A stretch of 64,000 nucleotides of DNA from Theocolax elegans (Eukaryota > Arthropoda > Insecta > Hymenoptera > Cerocephalidae), in the NCBI GenBank assembly GCA_026168455.1, contig CM047431.1, positions 5,795,603 to 5,859,602 on the forward strand, given 5' to 3'. A model generated the notes under the pieces. That model saw nothing but the letters and a program-made list of their open reading frames with translations, made no database searches and had not been told where the DNA came from. Shown piece after piece: positions 11,621 through 25,318 of the stretch. The number at the start of each line of letters is the position of its first letter. Positions within the stretch are counted from its first letter, which is position 1. The translations under genes and the position numbers were made by a program.

Positions 11621-12460
11621 GATCGATAACACCTGTTGACCTGCCAATAGTGGAAAACGGGTGTAATATTCAACTGAAGGTGACAGCACCGCGGGTCGGC
11701 CTTGACGAAAATTTACGAAAAAGGAAGAAGAAAGCGGAAAAAGGAGGACAGGATTATTACTATCCGATCCGTGAAAAGAGACGCCGGTGCTTTCCTATAA
11801 TTATCGAGTATTTTTGGAAGTTTTGATTTTTTGCTTTGTTGGTGAAATAGATGTTGCTGGAAGTATTCGCAGTCGTGATTTTGGAGACAAGTATTTGTTG
11901 GACATTGGAGTATTTATTGGAGATTGAGATATTGGAGAGATCATGAGGGAAATAAATATATATATTTGGACAATCTGCTTGTGAGGACTCGCGTGTGGTA
12001 AGTGGACTGCCCGCCGGCCACATTTATTTTGTTGATGTAATAATCGCCACTTATGTGGATTATTTTCGGTATCGCGACTAGACGTGATGGAGAATCAATA
12101 CCTCAATTATTAATTATTAGATTTTAATTAAATAAATTGTCGTGATTTATGATTTCGAATTCATGTTATATTTTTCTTATGTTGGTTGAGATTCGCGACT
12201 TCGTCTGTAAAAATTAGAATTTGTAAAATTATGTTATAATAAAAGGTGAAATAAATAAATAGTTAATTATTCCATTACACGGACTATTCCCTTTTGGTTG
12301 TAATTAATTAGTAGGAAGGGATTTAGTTAGTCCCGCCATTTTCCCGTCGTCGAGACAAGGATCCACGGCACAGGTAAGAGGTTCGTGCACGTGCTGAGTC
12401 ATATTAATAGGACGAAAAACGAATATCAGTTTACCCCATTAATTTAATTAAACATATATA
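11621..12460. other. No gene seen; possible plus-strand leader
   Basis: No recognisable protein. A donor-like GGCACAG then GTAAGAGG at about 12370-12383 follows a moderately GC-rich stretch. Together with the minus-strand donor near 11193 this would suit a divergent promoter around 11600, but this is speculative. The right end is a TA microsatellite (12454-12476). Confidence 0.3.
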
Positions 12461-12476
12461 TATATATATATATATA

Positions 12477-13590
12477 CTAGGGGGGCTTAGCCCCCCTGCG
12501 CGCTTCGCGCGCCAACCCCCTATTTTTAATTTCGAAAAAGGTACTTTTCGTAATGAATTTATTCAAAATAATGTTTTAAATTATATTACTTTTTCACTAC
12601 CATGGACACTTTAGAAATTAAACCGATTCACACAACACCTTGGAGGTACTGTTATAATGCATTGGGTTTTATACCAAAAATTTAATTTTTTTTTAAATTC
12701 GATTATAATTTATAAATAAAAGTTTTTACCAAAATTTAGTATAATGAAATCAGAATAATAGTAATAAAAAAAATAAAGACATTAAATGTTAACTGTAAAT
12801 TTTAAACTATATGAATTCCTATAAAGCTTAAATTTATATTTTAATAATTATAAATGTTAATGAAAAATTAACTTACCAAAAATAGTAAAGTGCATATACT
12901 TACTAAATTGTAGTATTTAGTAACTACTTATGAAAATTTTGGAATATTTTAAACGGATCTAAATAGAACTTCACCTCCTTAAATTAATTTCTTTAATGAC
13001 AAAGGATCATCGCCAAAAGTTCTATGGCATTAATATTTTGTACTTTTAGAGTAATAAGACTTTCTTCTTAAATAAATAAATTTTTTTATTATCTTTTATT
13101 AATTTTATAGAACTATTTATATAATTTTAGTGGCATATAAATAAAAACCTGTTTCTTCCATTTCTCCCGTAATTCGTAATTTGCACCCTCTTTCAAAATT
13201 TGTGTTTTAATCCATAATTTTATCCAATTTATTTTTTCCTTTAGTTACAGAGCCCATATATTTATCTTCATTATTATAATCAAATTCATTCCTTAGAAAA
13301 CCTTCTGTTTCTAATAAATACATACTTGTTTATTTAAAATATTGTTTTCTATAAATATACATAATCTACTCACTTATATATCCATTCAATTTTGAAATAT
13401 TAATAAAAAAATATTTAAATTAAATGCTCCTAAATTAATAGTCTTTGAAAATCTATTGAAATATAATTAGTATTCTATATTGCCACTGTTAAAATTTGAA
13501 TTTTCTTTTGCCTATACTGTTTATAATAGAATTATCTTAAAAATGCAATAATTAATATATTTAATTTTTAACTTATTGTATATTTCACAT
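12477..13590. mobile_element. AT-rich non-autonomous element, copy 1, with GC-rich terminal hairpins
   Basis: It begins directly after a TA run with CTAGGGGGGCTTAGCCCCCC (hairpin) and then GCGCGCTTCGCGCGC (second hairpin). The first ~490 bp match 15771-16258 with scattered differences; bases 12971-13726 are missing from that second copy. Read on the minus strand the end is hairpin, hairpin, CTAG, T, which resembles a Helitron-type 3' end, but no Rep/helicase and no certain 5' end are present. No coding sequence was seen. The element appears to continue into the tandem array that follows. Confidence 0.6.
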
Positions 13591-15671
13591 ATAGATATTT
13601 GGAAAAGTGTATGATATACTTGATTAATATTTATTTAATCTTCAAACAATTTTGCATCTGTATTTAAAGCATTACATTGCATTTTAGATCCGTTATTATA
13701 TTATTGAGTATACGTTTAAACATTTTATGAGTTTTATCAAGAATGAGTAGACAAATACACATTCTTTCAAGTTATGTTCAAAAATTTTTTTTTGCGCAAG
13801 GGAAAAATACATATATTATGTATTCTTGAAAAAACAATTTTAAAATATATATATATTATATAAATATTCCGCCGCACGCACACACACCCACATACATACA
13901 TACATATATATACATATATATGGTCTATTTCACGTCAAGTGGTACGATGAAAATTTTAAATCACTCCAAAATTTGAGAACAGGCTGGACACATCTTCCAG
14001 AACATACAAAAAAAATTTAAGTGTTAAAAATAATTTGCTTAAGAGTTATTCGACCATGAAAAGTGGAAATTTTTCAATTTTTTAGAAAAATTTCTATTTT
14101 TTAAGCCATTTATCTCAAAATCTGTTGATTTTTTTTAAAAAACATTACAAACAACTTTTGTTTAAATTAATCTTTAGAACTTATCTACCATGGTTACATT
14201 TCTTAATTTTAAAATCTCGAAGAGATAGAACACCCGGACATATTGAATATCAAAAAAAAAGGCTACCACACCATAATCGATTTTAATCTAATATAGATAT
14301 TTGGAAAAGTGTATGTTATACTTGATTAATATTTATTTTATCTTCGAAAAATTGTGCATATTTTTAAAAACATTACATTAAATTTTAGGTCCGTTTTTAT
14401 TTTATGAGTTTTATCAGGAATAAGTAAACTAATACACATCCTTTCAAGTTATGTTCAAAAATTTTTTTTTGCGCACGGAAAAAGTACATATATTATCTAT
14501 TCTTGAAAAAACAAATAACACGTACACACACACACGCACACGCACACGCACACGCTCATACACACACACACACACACGCACACACACGCACACACATATG
14601 CATGCACGCACGCACGCACACGCATACACGCACGCACGTACGCTCGCGCACACACATACACACTTATATATATGACATATATATAAAACATATATATATA
14701 TGTTGAATTCTGAATTCTGAATTCTTAGACACGGCGGCGGCGGCGGCGGCGGCGAAAGATTTATATATTATAGAGAGATATATATAACATATATATGGTC
14801 TATTTCACGTCAAGTGGTACGATGAAAATTTTAAATCACTCCAAAATTTGAGAACAGGCTGGACACATCTTCCAGAACATACAAAAAAAATTTAAGTGTT
14901 AAAAATAATTTGCTTAAGAGTTATTCGACCATGAAAAGTGGAAATTTTTCAATTTTTTAGAAAAATTTCTATTTTTTAAGCCATTTATCTCAAAATCTGT
15001 TGATTTTTTTTAAAAAACATTACAAACAACTTTTGTTTAAATTAATCTTTAGAACTTATCTACCATGGTTACATTTCTTAATTTTAAAATCTCGAAGAGA
15101 TAGAACACCCGGACATATTGAATATCAAAAAAAAAGGCTACCACACCATAATCGATTTTAATCTAATATAGATATTTGGAAAAGTGTATGTTATACTTGA
15201 TTAATATTTATTTTATCTTCGAAAAATTGTGCATATTTTTAAAAACATTACATTAAATTTTAGGTCCGTTTTTATTTTATGAGTTTTATCAGGAATAAGT
15301 AAACTAATACACATCCTTTCAAGTTATGTTCAAAAATTTTTTTTTGCGCACGGAAAAAGTACATATATTATCTATTCTTGAAAAAACAAATAACACGTAC
15401 ACACACACACGCACACGCACACGCACACGCTCATACACACACACACACACACGCACACACACACGCACACACATATGCATGCACGCACGCACGCACACGC
15501 ATACACGCACGCACGTACGCTCGCGCACACACATACACACTTATATATATGACATATATATATAAAACATATATATATATGTTGAATTCTGAATTCTGAA
15601 TTCTTAGACACGGCGGCGGCGGCGGCGGCGGCGAAAGATTTATATATTATAGAGAGATATATATAACATAT
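13591..15671. repeat. 875-bp tandem repeat with CA and CGG microsatellites
   Basis: The marker ATAGATATTTGG recurs at 13591, 14293 and 15168. From 13921 onward the sequence repeats at exactly 875 bases (13921 to 14796, 14401 to 15276) with near identity. The first unit is shorter (702 bp) because it lacks the CGG block. Each full unit contains a (CA)n tract (about 14521-14665 and 15395-15540) and a (CGG)n tract (14732-14753 and 15612-15633); a third CGG tract lies at 15702-15725 with a partial repeat of its flank. Long frames here are low-complexity His/Thr or Cys/Val runs and not genes. Confidence 0.9.
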
Positions 15672-15733
15672 ATATATGTTGAATTCTGAAATCTTAGACA
15701 CGGCGGCGGCGGCGGCGGCGGCGGCGAAATATT

Positions 15734-15770
<37 letters not shown>

Positions 15771-15771
<1 letters not shown>

Positions 15772-16451
15772 TAGGGGGGCTTAGCCCCCCTACGCGCTTC
15801 GCGCGCCAACCCCCTATTTTTAATTTCGAAAAAGGTACTTTTCGTAATGAATTTATTCAAAATAATGTTTTAAATTGTATTATTTTTTCACTACCATGTA
15901 CACCTTAAAAATTAAACAGATTCACGCAACACCTTGGAGGTACCGCTATATTTCATTGGGTTTTATACCAAAAATGTAATTTTTTTTCAATACGATTACA
16001 ATTTATAATTAAAAGTTTTTACCAAAATTTAGTGGAATGAAATCAGAATAAAAATAATAAAAATAATAGAGACATATTAAATATTAACTGTAAATTTTAA
16101 ACTATATGAATTCCTATAAAGCTTAAATTTATATTTTAATAATTATAAATGTTAATGAAAAATTAACTTACCAAAAATAGTAAAGTGCATATATTTATTA
16201 TATTGTAGTATTCAGTAACAACATATTAAAATTTTGGATTATTTTAAACGGATTTAAAAATTTTATGAGTTTTATTTCATCAGGAATGAGTAAACTAATA
16301 CACATTCTTTCAAGTTATACTCATAACCTTTTTTTACGCACGGAAAAAATACATATATTATCAATTCTTGAAAAAACAATTCAAAAATATATATATATAT
16401 ATATATTACATAAATATTCCGCCGCGCGCGCACACACACACACCCACACAC

Positions 16452-16500
<49 letters not shown>

Positions 16501-17288
16501 TATGTATCTATGTATGTACTATGGTCTCTGGAACCATATATATAAATGGGCTATTTCACGTCAAGTGGTACGATGAAAATTGTAAATCGCTCCAAAATTT
16601 GAGAACAGGTAGGAAATATCTTCCAGAAGATAGAAAAAAATTTTAGATGTTAAAAATAATTTGCTTAAGAGTTATTCCACCATGAAAAATGAAAATTTTT
16701 CAATTTTTTAGAAAAATTGCTATTTTTAAAGCCATTTATCTCAAAATCTATTAATTCTTTTGAAAAAACATTACAAACAACTTTTGTTCAAAATAATCTT
16801 TAGAACTTATCTACATACGTTACAATTCTTAATTTTAAATTCTCGAAGAGATAGGACACCCGGAAATATTGAATATCAAAAAAAGGCGACCACGCCACAA
16901 TCGATTATGATCTATCAACTCTCAAAAGATCACATTTTTCGAGAGCTTTCGAATGGCGGTGGTTAGATTATTGGCCAAGACGGCTGTTGTAAGTTATGCC
17001 TCATAAACCTCATAACATCACTAATTTTCATATATTTTCGGCCATAACTTACAACAGAAAAATGTGATCTTTTGAGCGTTGATAGATCAAAATCGATTGT
17101 GGCGTGGTCGCCTTTTTTTGATATTCAATATTTCCGGGTGTCCTATCTCTTCGAGAATTTAAAATTATGAATTGTAACGTATGTAGATAAGTTCTAAAGA
17201 TTATTTTGAACAAAAGTGGTTTGTAATTTTTTTTCAAAAAAATCAATAGATTTTGAGATAAATGGCTTTGAAAATAGCAATTTTTCTA
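15771..17288. mobile_element. AT-rich non-autonomous element, copy 2
   Basis: Starts with the same CTAG plus two GC-rich hairpins after a TA run. 15771-16258 matches 12477-12970 and 16262-16925 matches about 13727-14290, so this copy has a ~750-bp internal deletion relative to copy 1. The right part is a large inverted repeat (16710-17288). No protein is encoded. Its orientation is the same as copy 1. Confidence 0.65.
16710..17288. repeat. Long inverted repeat, ~230-bp arms
   Basis: 16710-16939 is nearly the reverse complement of 17058-17288, with a 118-bp spacer that itself holds a smaller inverted pair (CTGTTGTAAGTTATG near 16983 and CATAACTTACAACAG near 17043). The arms differ at a few positions and by short indels. 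A transcript in either direction would fold into a long hairpin. Confidence 0.9.
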
Positions 17289-19834
17289 AGAGATGTGTAG
17301 ACATTAATCTGGAAATACCATGGTTCCCTTAATACGATGAGAATGTAAGGGCAGAGCCTGCACATAAACCTCTAGTATGTCAGGAACTATGGGAAATTAG
17401 GAAACTTCGTTCCAGGAAACGGAGTGTGGTCCCATCAGGAACGGAAGTTTCCTGCGAGTCCGAAATGTCGGATCGCGAAAGGGTTGCTAGTGACAGAGCA
17501 CCCATTCCTGAAGAAGATGGAGCTCTGTCACCAAGTGGTCAGTATAGAAACTCGCCAATGAGTACTGCACAAAGCCCGAGGTTGGCATCAACAGGTGCTA
17601 TACCTAAACGGTTTGGTGAGGTACTGGCAGTAAACACGACCACGACTGCTATCCCTTATGTTCCTGTTTCGGTGGCTGCAACCTCGTGCACAACCACTAC
17701 GTCGACGGTTACGACCGTGACGACTGCTCAACTCGGAGGTTTTTATGCACCCGCACATTACCTCCCAATTGAAGAGCAAAAAAACAGCGGACATCTTGGC
17801 ACTAGAGAGAGTGAAGTGCCAACATAACATTTTGACTTGGGTTCGCAGACGGAAGCCGACCCTCGTACGTCACGAGGATACACCTCTAGACAATTCGACA
17901 ACAGGCAACCCGAGGGTAATACAACCGAACGTCAATTTGTTGATGATAGGAATGGATATGATCTTCCTAATGACGTCAGTGTTCAATTTTACGAAAATCC
18001 GAGGTTTGAACAGAGACATCGTGAGACCTCTTCTAAGACTTGTGAGGGACAAGATAGAAGAGAGAGGCGTGAGTACACGACTCCAAACAGAAATTCACGA
18101 CATCATCGTTCTGTGAGTAGAGCCTCAAGCAACGATGAACGCGAACCTAATCGTAAGAGAGAGTAGGAATCCTTCTACCAGCAGGTGTAGGAGTTCCCGG
18201 ACGGATAATAGAGACGACCGTCGGGAAAGAGACTCCTACGAGGCCAGGCCAAGGTATCGTGAAGACGATAACCGAACGCACGATCGGACAGGGTGCGCAC
18301 GAGAGCTGCGTATCTGGAACATGTCCTTTGATGGTGAGACCAAAAAGGACGCGGAAGAGTTTCTGAACCGTTTGCACGACTTCAGAAATGACAACGAGTT
18401 CTCAGATCGCAGGATGTTCAGTGCCCTGCCCAATGTGTTCTCAAAATCAGCTCTGTTCTGGTATAGCCAACATCTCTTGGAGACTGGCGTGATTTTGAGA
18501 TCGAGTTCCTAAATGAGTATGGCCGTATAATAAATGACGAAGATTTACTCATGGAACTTCGATCAAGAACACAAAATGAGGGAGAAGAAGCTATGACGTT
18601 CTTGAACTGTTTCAGAGCGATCGTAAATAAGTTTAAATGCCCTCCCTCATTAGAACAACAGGTAAAGATGGCCTACTCGCATATGAGGCCAGACTACCGT
18701 AGGTAGTCTTTGACAAGCTACGGTAAAGAGTACGAGCAGCATTTAACATGGGACACGAAATTCTCCAGTTCCAACGTTAAATGCGAGAAGCTCGTACCAG
18801 AGGCTTTCCCGAAACAGAGTGGTGGAGCACGAGTTTCGGGCAAAGTGGCGACTGTTACCGAAAAGAGTAAGGATGAGTCTTCTCATTCGGATAAACAGTC
18901 GTCGAAGAAAACTATTAAGAAGAAGAGCAAGAAAAGTGCGAAAAACTCATCAAACTCTTCTTCAAGCGAATACGAAGCAGCCGCTGTGTACGGCACTTCC
19001 AACGTCGCTAATAGTTTTCAGAAACGATACGGCAAGTCGAATAATGGAGTGAGTGCCCCCAATTCGAAATCCGTATCGTACGTGCCTGTTTCTCAACAGT
19101 CACCTGGGCAACAAAAACAGAGCTCGGGCAAAAGAGAAAGACACCTGAGCACCAACTTTGTCGGCGTGTGTTTCACATGCCAAAAAGTCGGTCATAGGTC
19201 GTCGGATTGCCCGAGCCGAACATGCTACCGATGCGAAAACATTGGGCACTCCGCTAAGCAGTGCTCTACCGAATTGGTAGCAAAGGAGTGCCAGCTGTAT
19301 GGAACTAGTGGCGTTATACTCCAAACATGTCCTAACTGCGTCAGATTCCTTCAAAACGTGGGAAACCTGAACGCAGGGCACCCGAGCTGCCCCGGGCGCC
19401 CTGCACTGCAGTAAGTAAACCGCATGGTTTACAAGGGCAAGACTTTAAGGTTGGAGAACCCTCTAAACTCTAGCAAATCATTTGCTGACTTCTCTAAAGT
19501 CCTTAACGAAGATCAAATTCCCTCTCAGACCGAAGTTGGTGTTGAAAGTAAGTCTGAGTATAAGAATTCTAAACGTTCTGGAAATTCGACAGATGGAAAA
19601 CTTCTTAGAACACAACCTGTCAATCCCACCCGAGCTTTGCAAGGTAAAACAGAACAAGGAACCTTATTAGACTCTGATAGCAGAGATATTATTGGTGAAG
19701 AAGGCGTAAAGAGATTGTTATCTCAGCCGCTTAGCACCATCGGAGTGAACGACCTTGGTTGTTGCTCATCGTCACCCCGTTGTGACACACCCTGTGATCT
19801 GAAAACCGGATTACGACGACCACATGCGAAGTAG
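17289..19834 (+). pseudogene. Ty3/gypsy gag (and protease start) remnant
   Basis: The N-terminal part (from ~17426) is Ser/Thr/Arg-rich. A retrotransposon-gag domain follows: MSFDGETKKDAEEFLNRLHD (about 18320), SALFWYSQH, then WRDFEIEFLNEYGR after a frame change near 18484. Further on come a Lys/Ser-rich linker and two CCHC knuckles (CFTCQKVGHRSSDC and CYRCENIGHSAKQC, about 19170-19250). A last piece (19424-19834) has GTLLDSDSRDI, placed like a retropepsin active site but with Asp where Gly is expected. Nonsense codons at 17825-17827 and 18704-18706 lie in frame, and frame changes occur near 18160 and 18484. No LTR or RT is present; the right end passes into a tandem repeat at about 19798. 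Confidence 0.8.
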
Positions 19835-20822
19835 CGGAATTTCTGACTCTTACGTTAAATTTGCGTCATAAATGAGTAATATCAATGAATAATGGACACA
19901 ATTAAGGTAAGTAATGCAGATAGCATGGAAATGAACTGTAATTCGTATGTACTTGGATAAATTAGCCGGAAAACCAAATCACGACGACCACGTGTATGTG
20001 GCAGAATTTCTGACTTTTTCAATGAAAATGCTTAATATGTTAGTAATATCAATGAATACTGAAAATATCTAAAAATATAATTCATTTTGCACAGAGAGTA
20101 ACGATGTTTCGAATATATATGAGTACGGTGGCCTGAGAACCGATGTAGCGGAATATCAGACTCTTACGGCAGCTATGCATCATGAATGAGTAATATCAAT
20201 GAATAATAGACATAATTAAGTTAAGCCATGCAGATAGCACGGAAAAGAAGGAATTTATGACCTTTTCTATATAATTTGATTAATATGTTAATAATATCAA
20301 TGAATACTGAGAAAAGCTAAAAATATAATGCATTTAGCTCAGAGAGTAATGATGTTTCGAATATATATATATATGAACATTGGCCTAAGAACCGGATTCC
20401 TATGACCACATGCGATGTAGCGGAATATCAGACTCTTACGGCAAATTCGCATCGTGTATGACTAATATCAATGAATAATGGACATAATTAAGATTAGCCA
20501 TGCAGATAGCACGGGAAAGAACTATAATTTGCATATTCTTGGACAAATTAGTCTGAAAACTAAATGACGATGACCACATGTATATGGCGAAATTTCTGAC
20601 CTTTTCAATATAAATTGATTAATATGTTAGTAATATCAATGAATACTGAGAAAAGCTAAAAATATAATGCATTTAGCTCAGAGAGTAACGATGTTTCGAA
20701 TATATATATATGAACATTGGCCTAAGAACCGGATTACGACGACCACATGCGATGTAGCGGAATATCAGACTCTTACGGCAAATTCGCATCATGTATGACT
20801 AATATCAATGAATAATGGACAT
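19798..20822. repeat. ~338-bp tandem repeat, about 3.3 copies
   Basis: The phrase AACCGGATTACGACGACCAC, followed by CATGCGATGTAGCGGAAT, recurs at about 19801, 20137 (internally deleted), 20388 and 20727. Copies are 70-90% alike by eye. Inside each unit a half-repeat is visible (AATATCAATGAATA occurs twice per unit), so the 338-bp unit is probably a dimer of ~170 bp. There are no reading frames of note. Confidence 0.8.
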
Positions 20823-22424
20823 TGTAACGTCGGACACATTTTTATACTTATATATATATCACAAATTACCACGATATGTTCAAAATAACTATAGAACAAT
20901 ATGTTAGTAATGATCGTATTTAAACATAAACAATATATAATCTTAGCAGTTAGTTATAAATGTATTCAAATACAATATTCAGATGTTACGCCTATATTGT
21001 ACACGCATGAATCACCTATACCTTTCTCTCCCGTACAAAGTCAAATCCTTAGTTCCCTTCCGCGCCACCAGACTAGCGCCACTATCGCATGAATCACCTA
21101 TTCCTTTCTCTCTCGCACAATGTCAAATCCTTAGTTCCCTTCCGCGCCACGAGACTAGCGCCACTTTCACATGAATCACCTATACCTTTCTCTCTCGCAC
21201 AAAGTCATACCCATAGTTCCTTTCTGCACCACCAGACTAGCGCCACTGTCAATTCTCCACGCAACCTCTGCCACCTACTCATATGTCATGTTCTCCTAAT
21301 CCTTTCCCAATAGATTCATGCTTTTCTTGCCACAATACATTATATTAATAATAATCTTATGCATTATGAATTGTACAATGCCACTAATACTTGTTATTAT
21401 AACATTTATTTAATATTAAGTTACATATACGAATTAATGTCTTTCCACGAACACACTTATGTTTACGAAACTGACTCTCGACTCCGCTAATATTAAAATT
21501 GAAAATATCTTCTTACTCGAATGACTAATGCGTTTAACAATAGCATGACTTCGCAAAATTGCAATAGTATACACCAAATCACCTAAATAAGTACGTCATC
21601 AAAACATTCGCCAAGACAATCAAGAGACGCCAAAGATCTCATCACCTTGCTGACAAAGCCCCACCTCCAACCAATAAGCGGATTCGAAGCCCCATCCGCA
21701 CACCACCGAAAGGCCGCCCACGACCAATCAAGAGCAGCTCCGCCTTCAAGAACGGCGCACCGCAGGATGCGCAGCTGTCGTTCCCCTCCATACCATCTCG
21801 AGAAGAGACGCGCATTAACAGTCAGTCGAGGAGAGTCGTGGTCAGTTGATCGAGCGGACTCGAGTAAGTCGGTCTTCAAACTCTCACGTTTATAAGAGAT
21901 TGTATCTTCGCGTATTTTCAACAAAGTTAAATTTTTTACACCAGTTCGGACACTAATTACTGTTGTTTTATAATTCGTATCTATTTGTCGAAAGCTATTA
22001 ATTTTGTGAAATATGATTTAGCTATTTTAAATAAATTGAGTGTAAAATATAAATCTGTGATCTCGTAATTGACTTTATCCGGGACTTCCATCCACTATCC
22101 CGTGTTCACAAACTGTTGCGTTCATTCTCGAAATCAATCTTCCCGCCATCGTCGTTTTGGACTTGGTTCGACTCACACATCTTCGTCGTCCTGGATTTGG
22201 CTTAGAGGAAGCCGAAATCTTCTCCTGTTGACAGCTGCTGCCCTACCATTTCACCCTATACACCCTTCACAGGAACTGCTAAGACCAGCCTCGCTCTACC
22301 ACGGTTCTCGTCAGTAAAAGTTAAGTAAAGTTTATTTAGTTCATTCTTCCGTTTACAAAAATGAAAATCAGTAAAATCATAACTTTAATTTTTTTTAATC
22401 TGTAAAATTATTCGGGACACAACA
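20823..22424 (+). repeat. Candidate 5' LTR of the copia-type element
   Basis: It begins TGTAACGTCGGACACA and ends TTCGGGACACAACA, i.e. TG...CA limits, and is followed at once by TTTTTTGGTGACAACGGTGG, which has the look of a primer-binding leader, and by the gag frame 270 bp later. A length near 1.6 kb is long but possible. The second LTR is not in the window, so the limits are unproved. It contains the 82-bp tandem repeat at 21004-21250. Confidence 0.35.
21004..21250. repeat. 82-bp tandem repeat, 3 copies
   Basis: Units start at 21004, 21086 and 21168 with CGCATGAATCACCTAT.CC and end CCAGACTAGCGCCACT. The first two differ at only a few sites; the third is more diverged. Confidence 0.92.
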
Positions 22425-22690
22425 TTTTTTGGTGACAACGGTGGGATACGAAAAAAAAAAATACATATATATACGAATATATACGCATAAAGGAAAAATA
22501 TAGTTTTGAATATATATATATACATTATTTTTTGTAAATGGAAGAATGAATATATTTTTCATTCAAATAAAAAAAAATTTATTACGCGACATTTTGCAAT
22601 ATACCAGTGTTAATAATCGAACGGGGAGTGATAAATTCGCAACATACAATAAGTCGATTCTTAAAATAAAATCTCTTTGCATTCGTCATA

Positions 22691-24340
22691 ATGCCGATCA
22701 CGCGAAGCATGACTGATCTAAGCACGGGCGAACTCGAATTACTTCGGGAAGAGATGGAACGACGCGCTAACAGACTTAAACAAAGTGAGATTGCACTCGA
22801 ACATCAAAAGGCCGAATTAGAAGCGCGTTACCAACAAATGACCGAAGAGTGTGCGAACAAAATTGCCGAGGAAAGACAGCGAAATTTGGAATTACAAGAA
22901 AGACTAAACGGTATGCAAACAAGTAAAGATAGCGGGATGAATGATAGTCAGAACGAACGTACAAGTAATCCTTTTGAAACCGAACAAAACGACGGACACC
23001 GTCTATCTGCCGACCAGAATGACAGCGAATTAATGAAAATGTTTACGGAAATGTTAACAAAAGTAGTAGACCATAATTATGCGCCAATTATTTAATAGTA
23101 TCCCTATGTTGACGGACAACAACTTAGATCAGTTCGTGAAAGCATGTCGCAAGGTACAAAATCAATTGACCCCTAACACTCATACGGAAGTCGCGAATTT
23201 GATAAAAAATACAAAACTGCACAATTATGCATACACGGCAGTAGAAGATTTTAATTTTGCGACCATTGACGAATTACTTACACGTTTGAAAAATGTGTTT
23301 TCCACTAATGATACCTCGAATCATTATCGCGGTCAGATTGCTACGTTGGCAAAAAGGCACAACGAAGACATGCTACAATTCATCGGTAGAGTGAACAAAA
23401 TTAAAATTAATTTGATCAAATGTGAATTTTTACACCTTTGTAGAAGGTGTTTTTGATATTTAACAATTGGATTAATGAATTATATGTACTTGAAATGTTA
23501 AATAATATAATCTTAAAGAGATGTTATTACTTCCATACTGATTTTAGTATTTTCTATTACTATTTTCTATCTGCTACATTTACAAACAGTTACAAAGATA
23601 ATGAAAACATATTTGTAGACGTTTCAAAATACCTAGTTACAATTAATATGAAATTGCTGTAATATATAACTAAATATATATTGTTCTTCTAATACACTAC
23701 CGATATGTACATTAAAATTTTAACTTGTATGAAATTGTCCATATTTTTAAAAATATGTTTATTTCATTAAAATTAATACCATTAAAATAAATTCGAACTG
23801 GGCTTTTTGAAATGTTTAGAAATATGTTTTATATTTTTCGAAAAACAGCTTAAAAAAGTATTTCTTCCTGGGTACGATATCCTGGTACCTCAGACTGATC
23901 CCCAGTATGAATGAACGTCGTCTACAGAGAATTGCTTACTCAATATACATATACAAAGAAAATACAATAAAGTACCTGATACATCTCAACTCTCTGAAAT
24001 TGAAGTAAAAGACGCGTTTTTTGAAGCGATTGTAACTAATCTCCCTCGAGTGGGGGAAACTGAATTCATAAATAAAAATGCGACCGGAAAATTATTAACA
24101 ATTGATCAATTAAAAGATTATATTGTTCAGCAGGAAGCAGCTCGAAGTGATAAACCGGCCGGGCAGAAGGATGGTACAGCTGGAACGAAGGCATACATGG
24201 TGTCTAACCCTAACATGACCTGCTACAACTGCGGAAATAAGGGTCACCACAGGAGTGAGTGCACAAGAAGCGGAAAAATGTGCTTCCGCTGCAAGAGGTA
24301 CCAAGGTCATGTGAGGGCCAACTGCCCTTACACGGAGTAA
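22691..24340 (+). pseudogene. Ty1/copia-type gag, interrupted
   Basis: A frame from the ATG at 22691 begins MPITRSMTDLSTGELELLRE and forms a charged coiled coil over about residues 10-80. It stops at 23095 and the capsid continues in another frame (23079-23415: LDQFVKACRKVQNQL, then HNEDMLQFIGRVN). Roughly 540 bp of foreign-looking AT-rich DNA (about 23416-23960) then intervenes. The gag resumes near 23976 (SEIEVKDAFFEAIVTNLPR) and ends with knuckles CYNCGNKGHHRSEC and a second with one extra residue before its His (CFRCKRYQGHVRANC). Gag would form the particle and package RNA. It is dead through a frameshift and the insertion. Confidence 0.75.
23416..23960. mobile_element. Insertion within copia-type gag, unidentified
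   Basis: The homology to Gag stops near 23415 and resumes near 23976. The intervening DNA is AT-rich except for a small GC-richer part near 23865-23935 (CCTGGTACCTCAGACTGATC). I could not recognise terminal inverted repeats or a target duplication. Confidence 0.4.
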
Positions 24341-25318
24341 CAGCTGGAAGAAATCCTTCGTGAAAATGAGCGTCATAGAAGGTATGCATTTTCAAATTCA
24401 ACTCGTTTTGATAAAAAAGGTAGTTTTAAGCACGGAGTAAAACGCCGAAACAACGACGCTCCTGTAGGCGATACGAAATCGAAATATATTAAGGCTGATA
24501 GAGGGCGAGGTCGAAGCCGCCGTCGAGGCAGATGTCAGAATCGAGGTAAAGAAAAAGCCTCAGCTGCAACAAATAAAAATAAAACCGGTGAGTCTGTCAC
24601 AAACATTCTTCACTATTCACAAACACTCACCTCAACGATATAAATAATTTTGGAAATAATCAGCTTATAACATTTCTGGCAGACTCTGGTGCTACTGAGC
24701 ACATGGCGAAAATTGATTTTTAAGACCTTTGATAGTATTATTTAACCTAATATTAAATGCGCGAATAGTGATGAATCCGCGATTATAAAATTCGAAGGGA
24801 TAGGTGATATCGTTAGATGTACCAATAATAATAAATTTGTAAGATTGAATAATGTAATCTGTGCGAAATCACTTTCTGAAAATTTATTATCATTGTGGAA
24901 ATTTGTGGATGAAGGGTTAACCGTATATCTTGATAATCAGCGCATAGATATTTTCGATCCGGTGTCGAAAAAAATTTTTGTTTCTGGTATTTACAAACAA
25001 CCGCATTGAATAATTGAATTGGAGTCGAATAACTTGATTGATAAAGAGAATAAATATTCTAAATTTAACAAAGTAATTGCTTATGTTACCACAAGAAGGC
25101 GACTATATGAAAATACACAAACAGATAAAGAAACTAAACTTGATGATCAAAATCTAAACGAAATTGATGATAAAATGGAAACGGATGTTAATAAATTTAA
25201 TGAAGTTGAGAATCTAAACGAAATAACTAACTCTCAACATACTGAAATATCAACACACTCAATTACCTCATTTTCACAATTAAAGTTTTTAAGCATACAA
25301 AGAAGTTCGAAATGATTT
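24341..25318 (+). pseudogene. Copia-type protease and pre-integrase remnant
   Basis: After a basic, Arg/Gly-rich stretch (about 24420-24590) the plus strand encodes ITFLADSGATEHM (about 24667-24707), the DSGA active site typical of Ty1/copia proteases. A stop follows soon, and further on comes LSLWKFVDEGLTVYLDNQRI and IFVSGIYKQ, resembling the gag_pre-integrase region that lies between protease and integrase in copia elements. An acidic, Asn-rich tail (25019-25315) shows no integrase core. The element is cut off at about 25316 by a minus-strand LINE. The order gag, protease, pre-integrase agrees with copia. Confidence 0.7.
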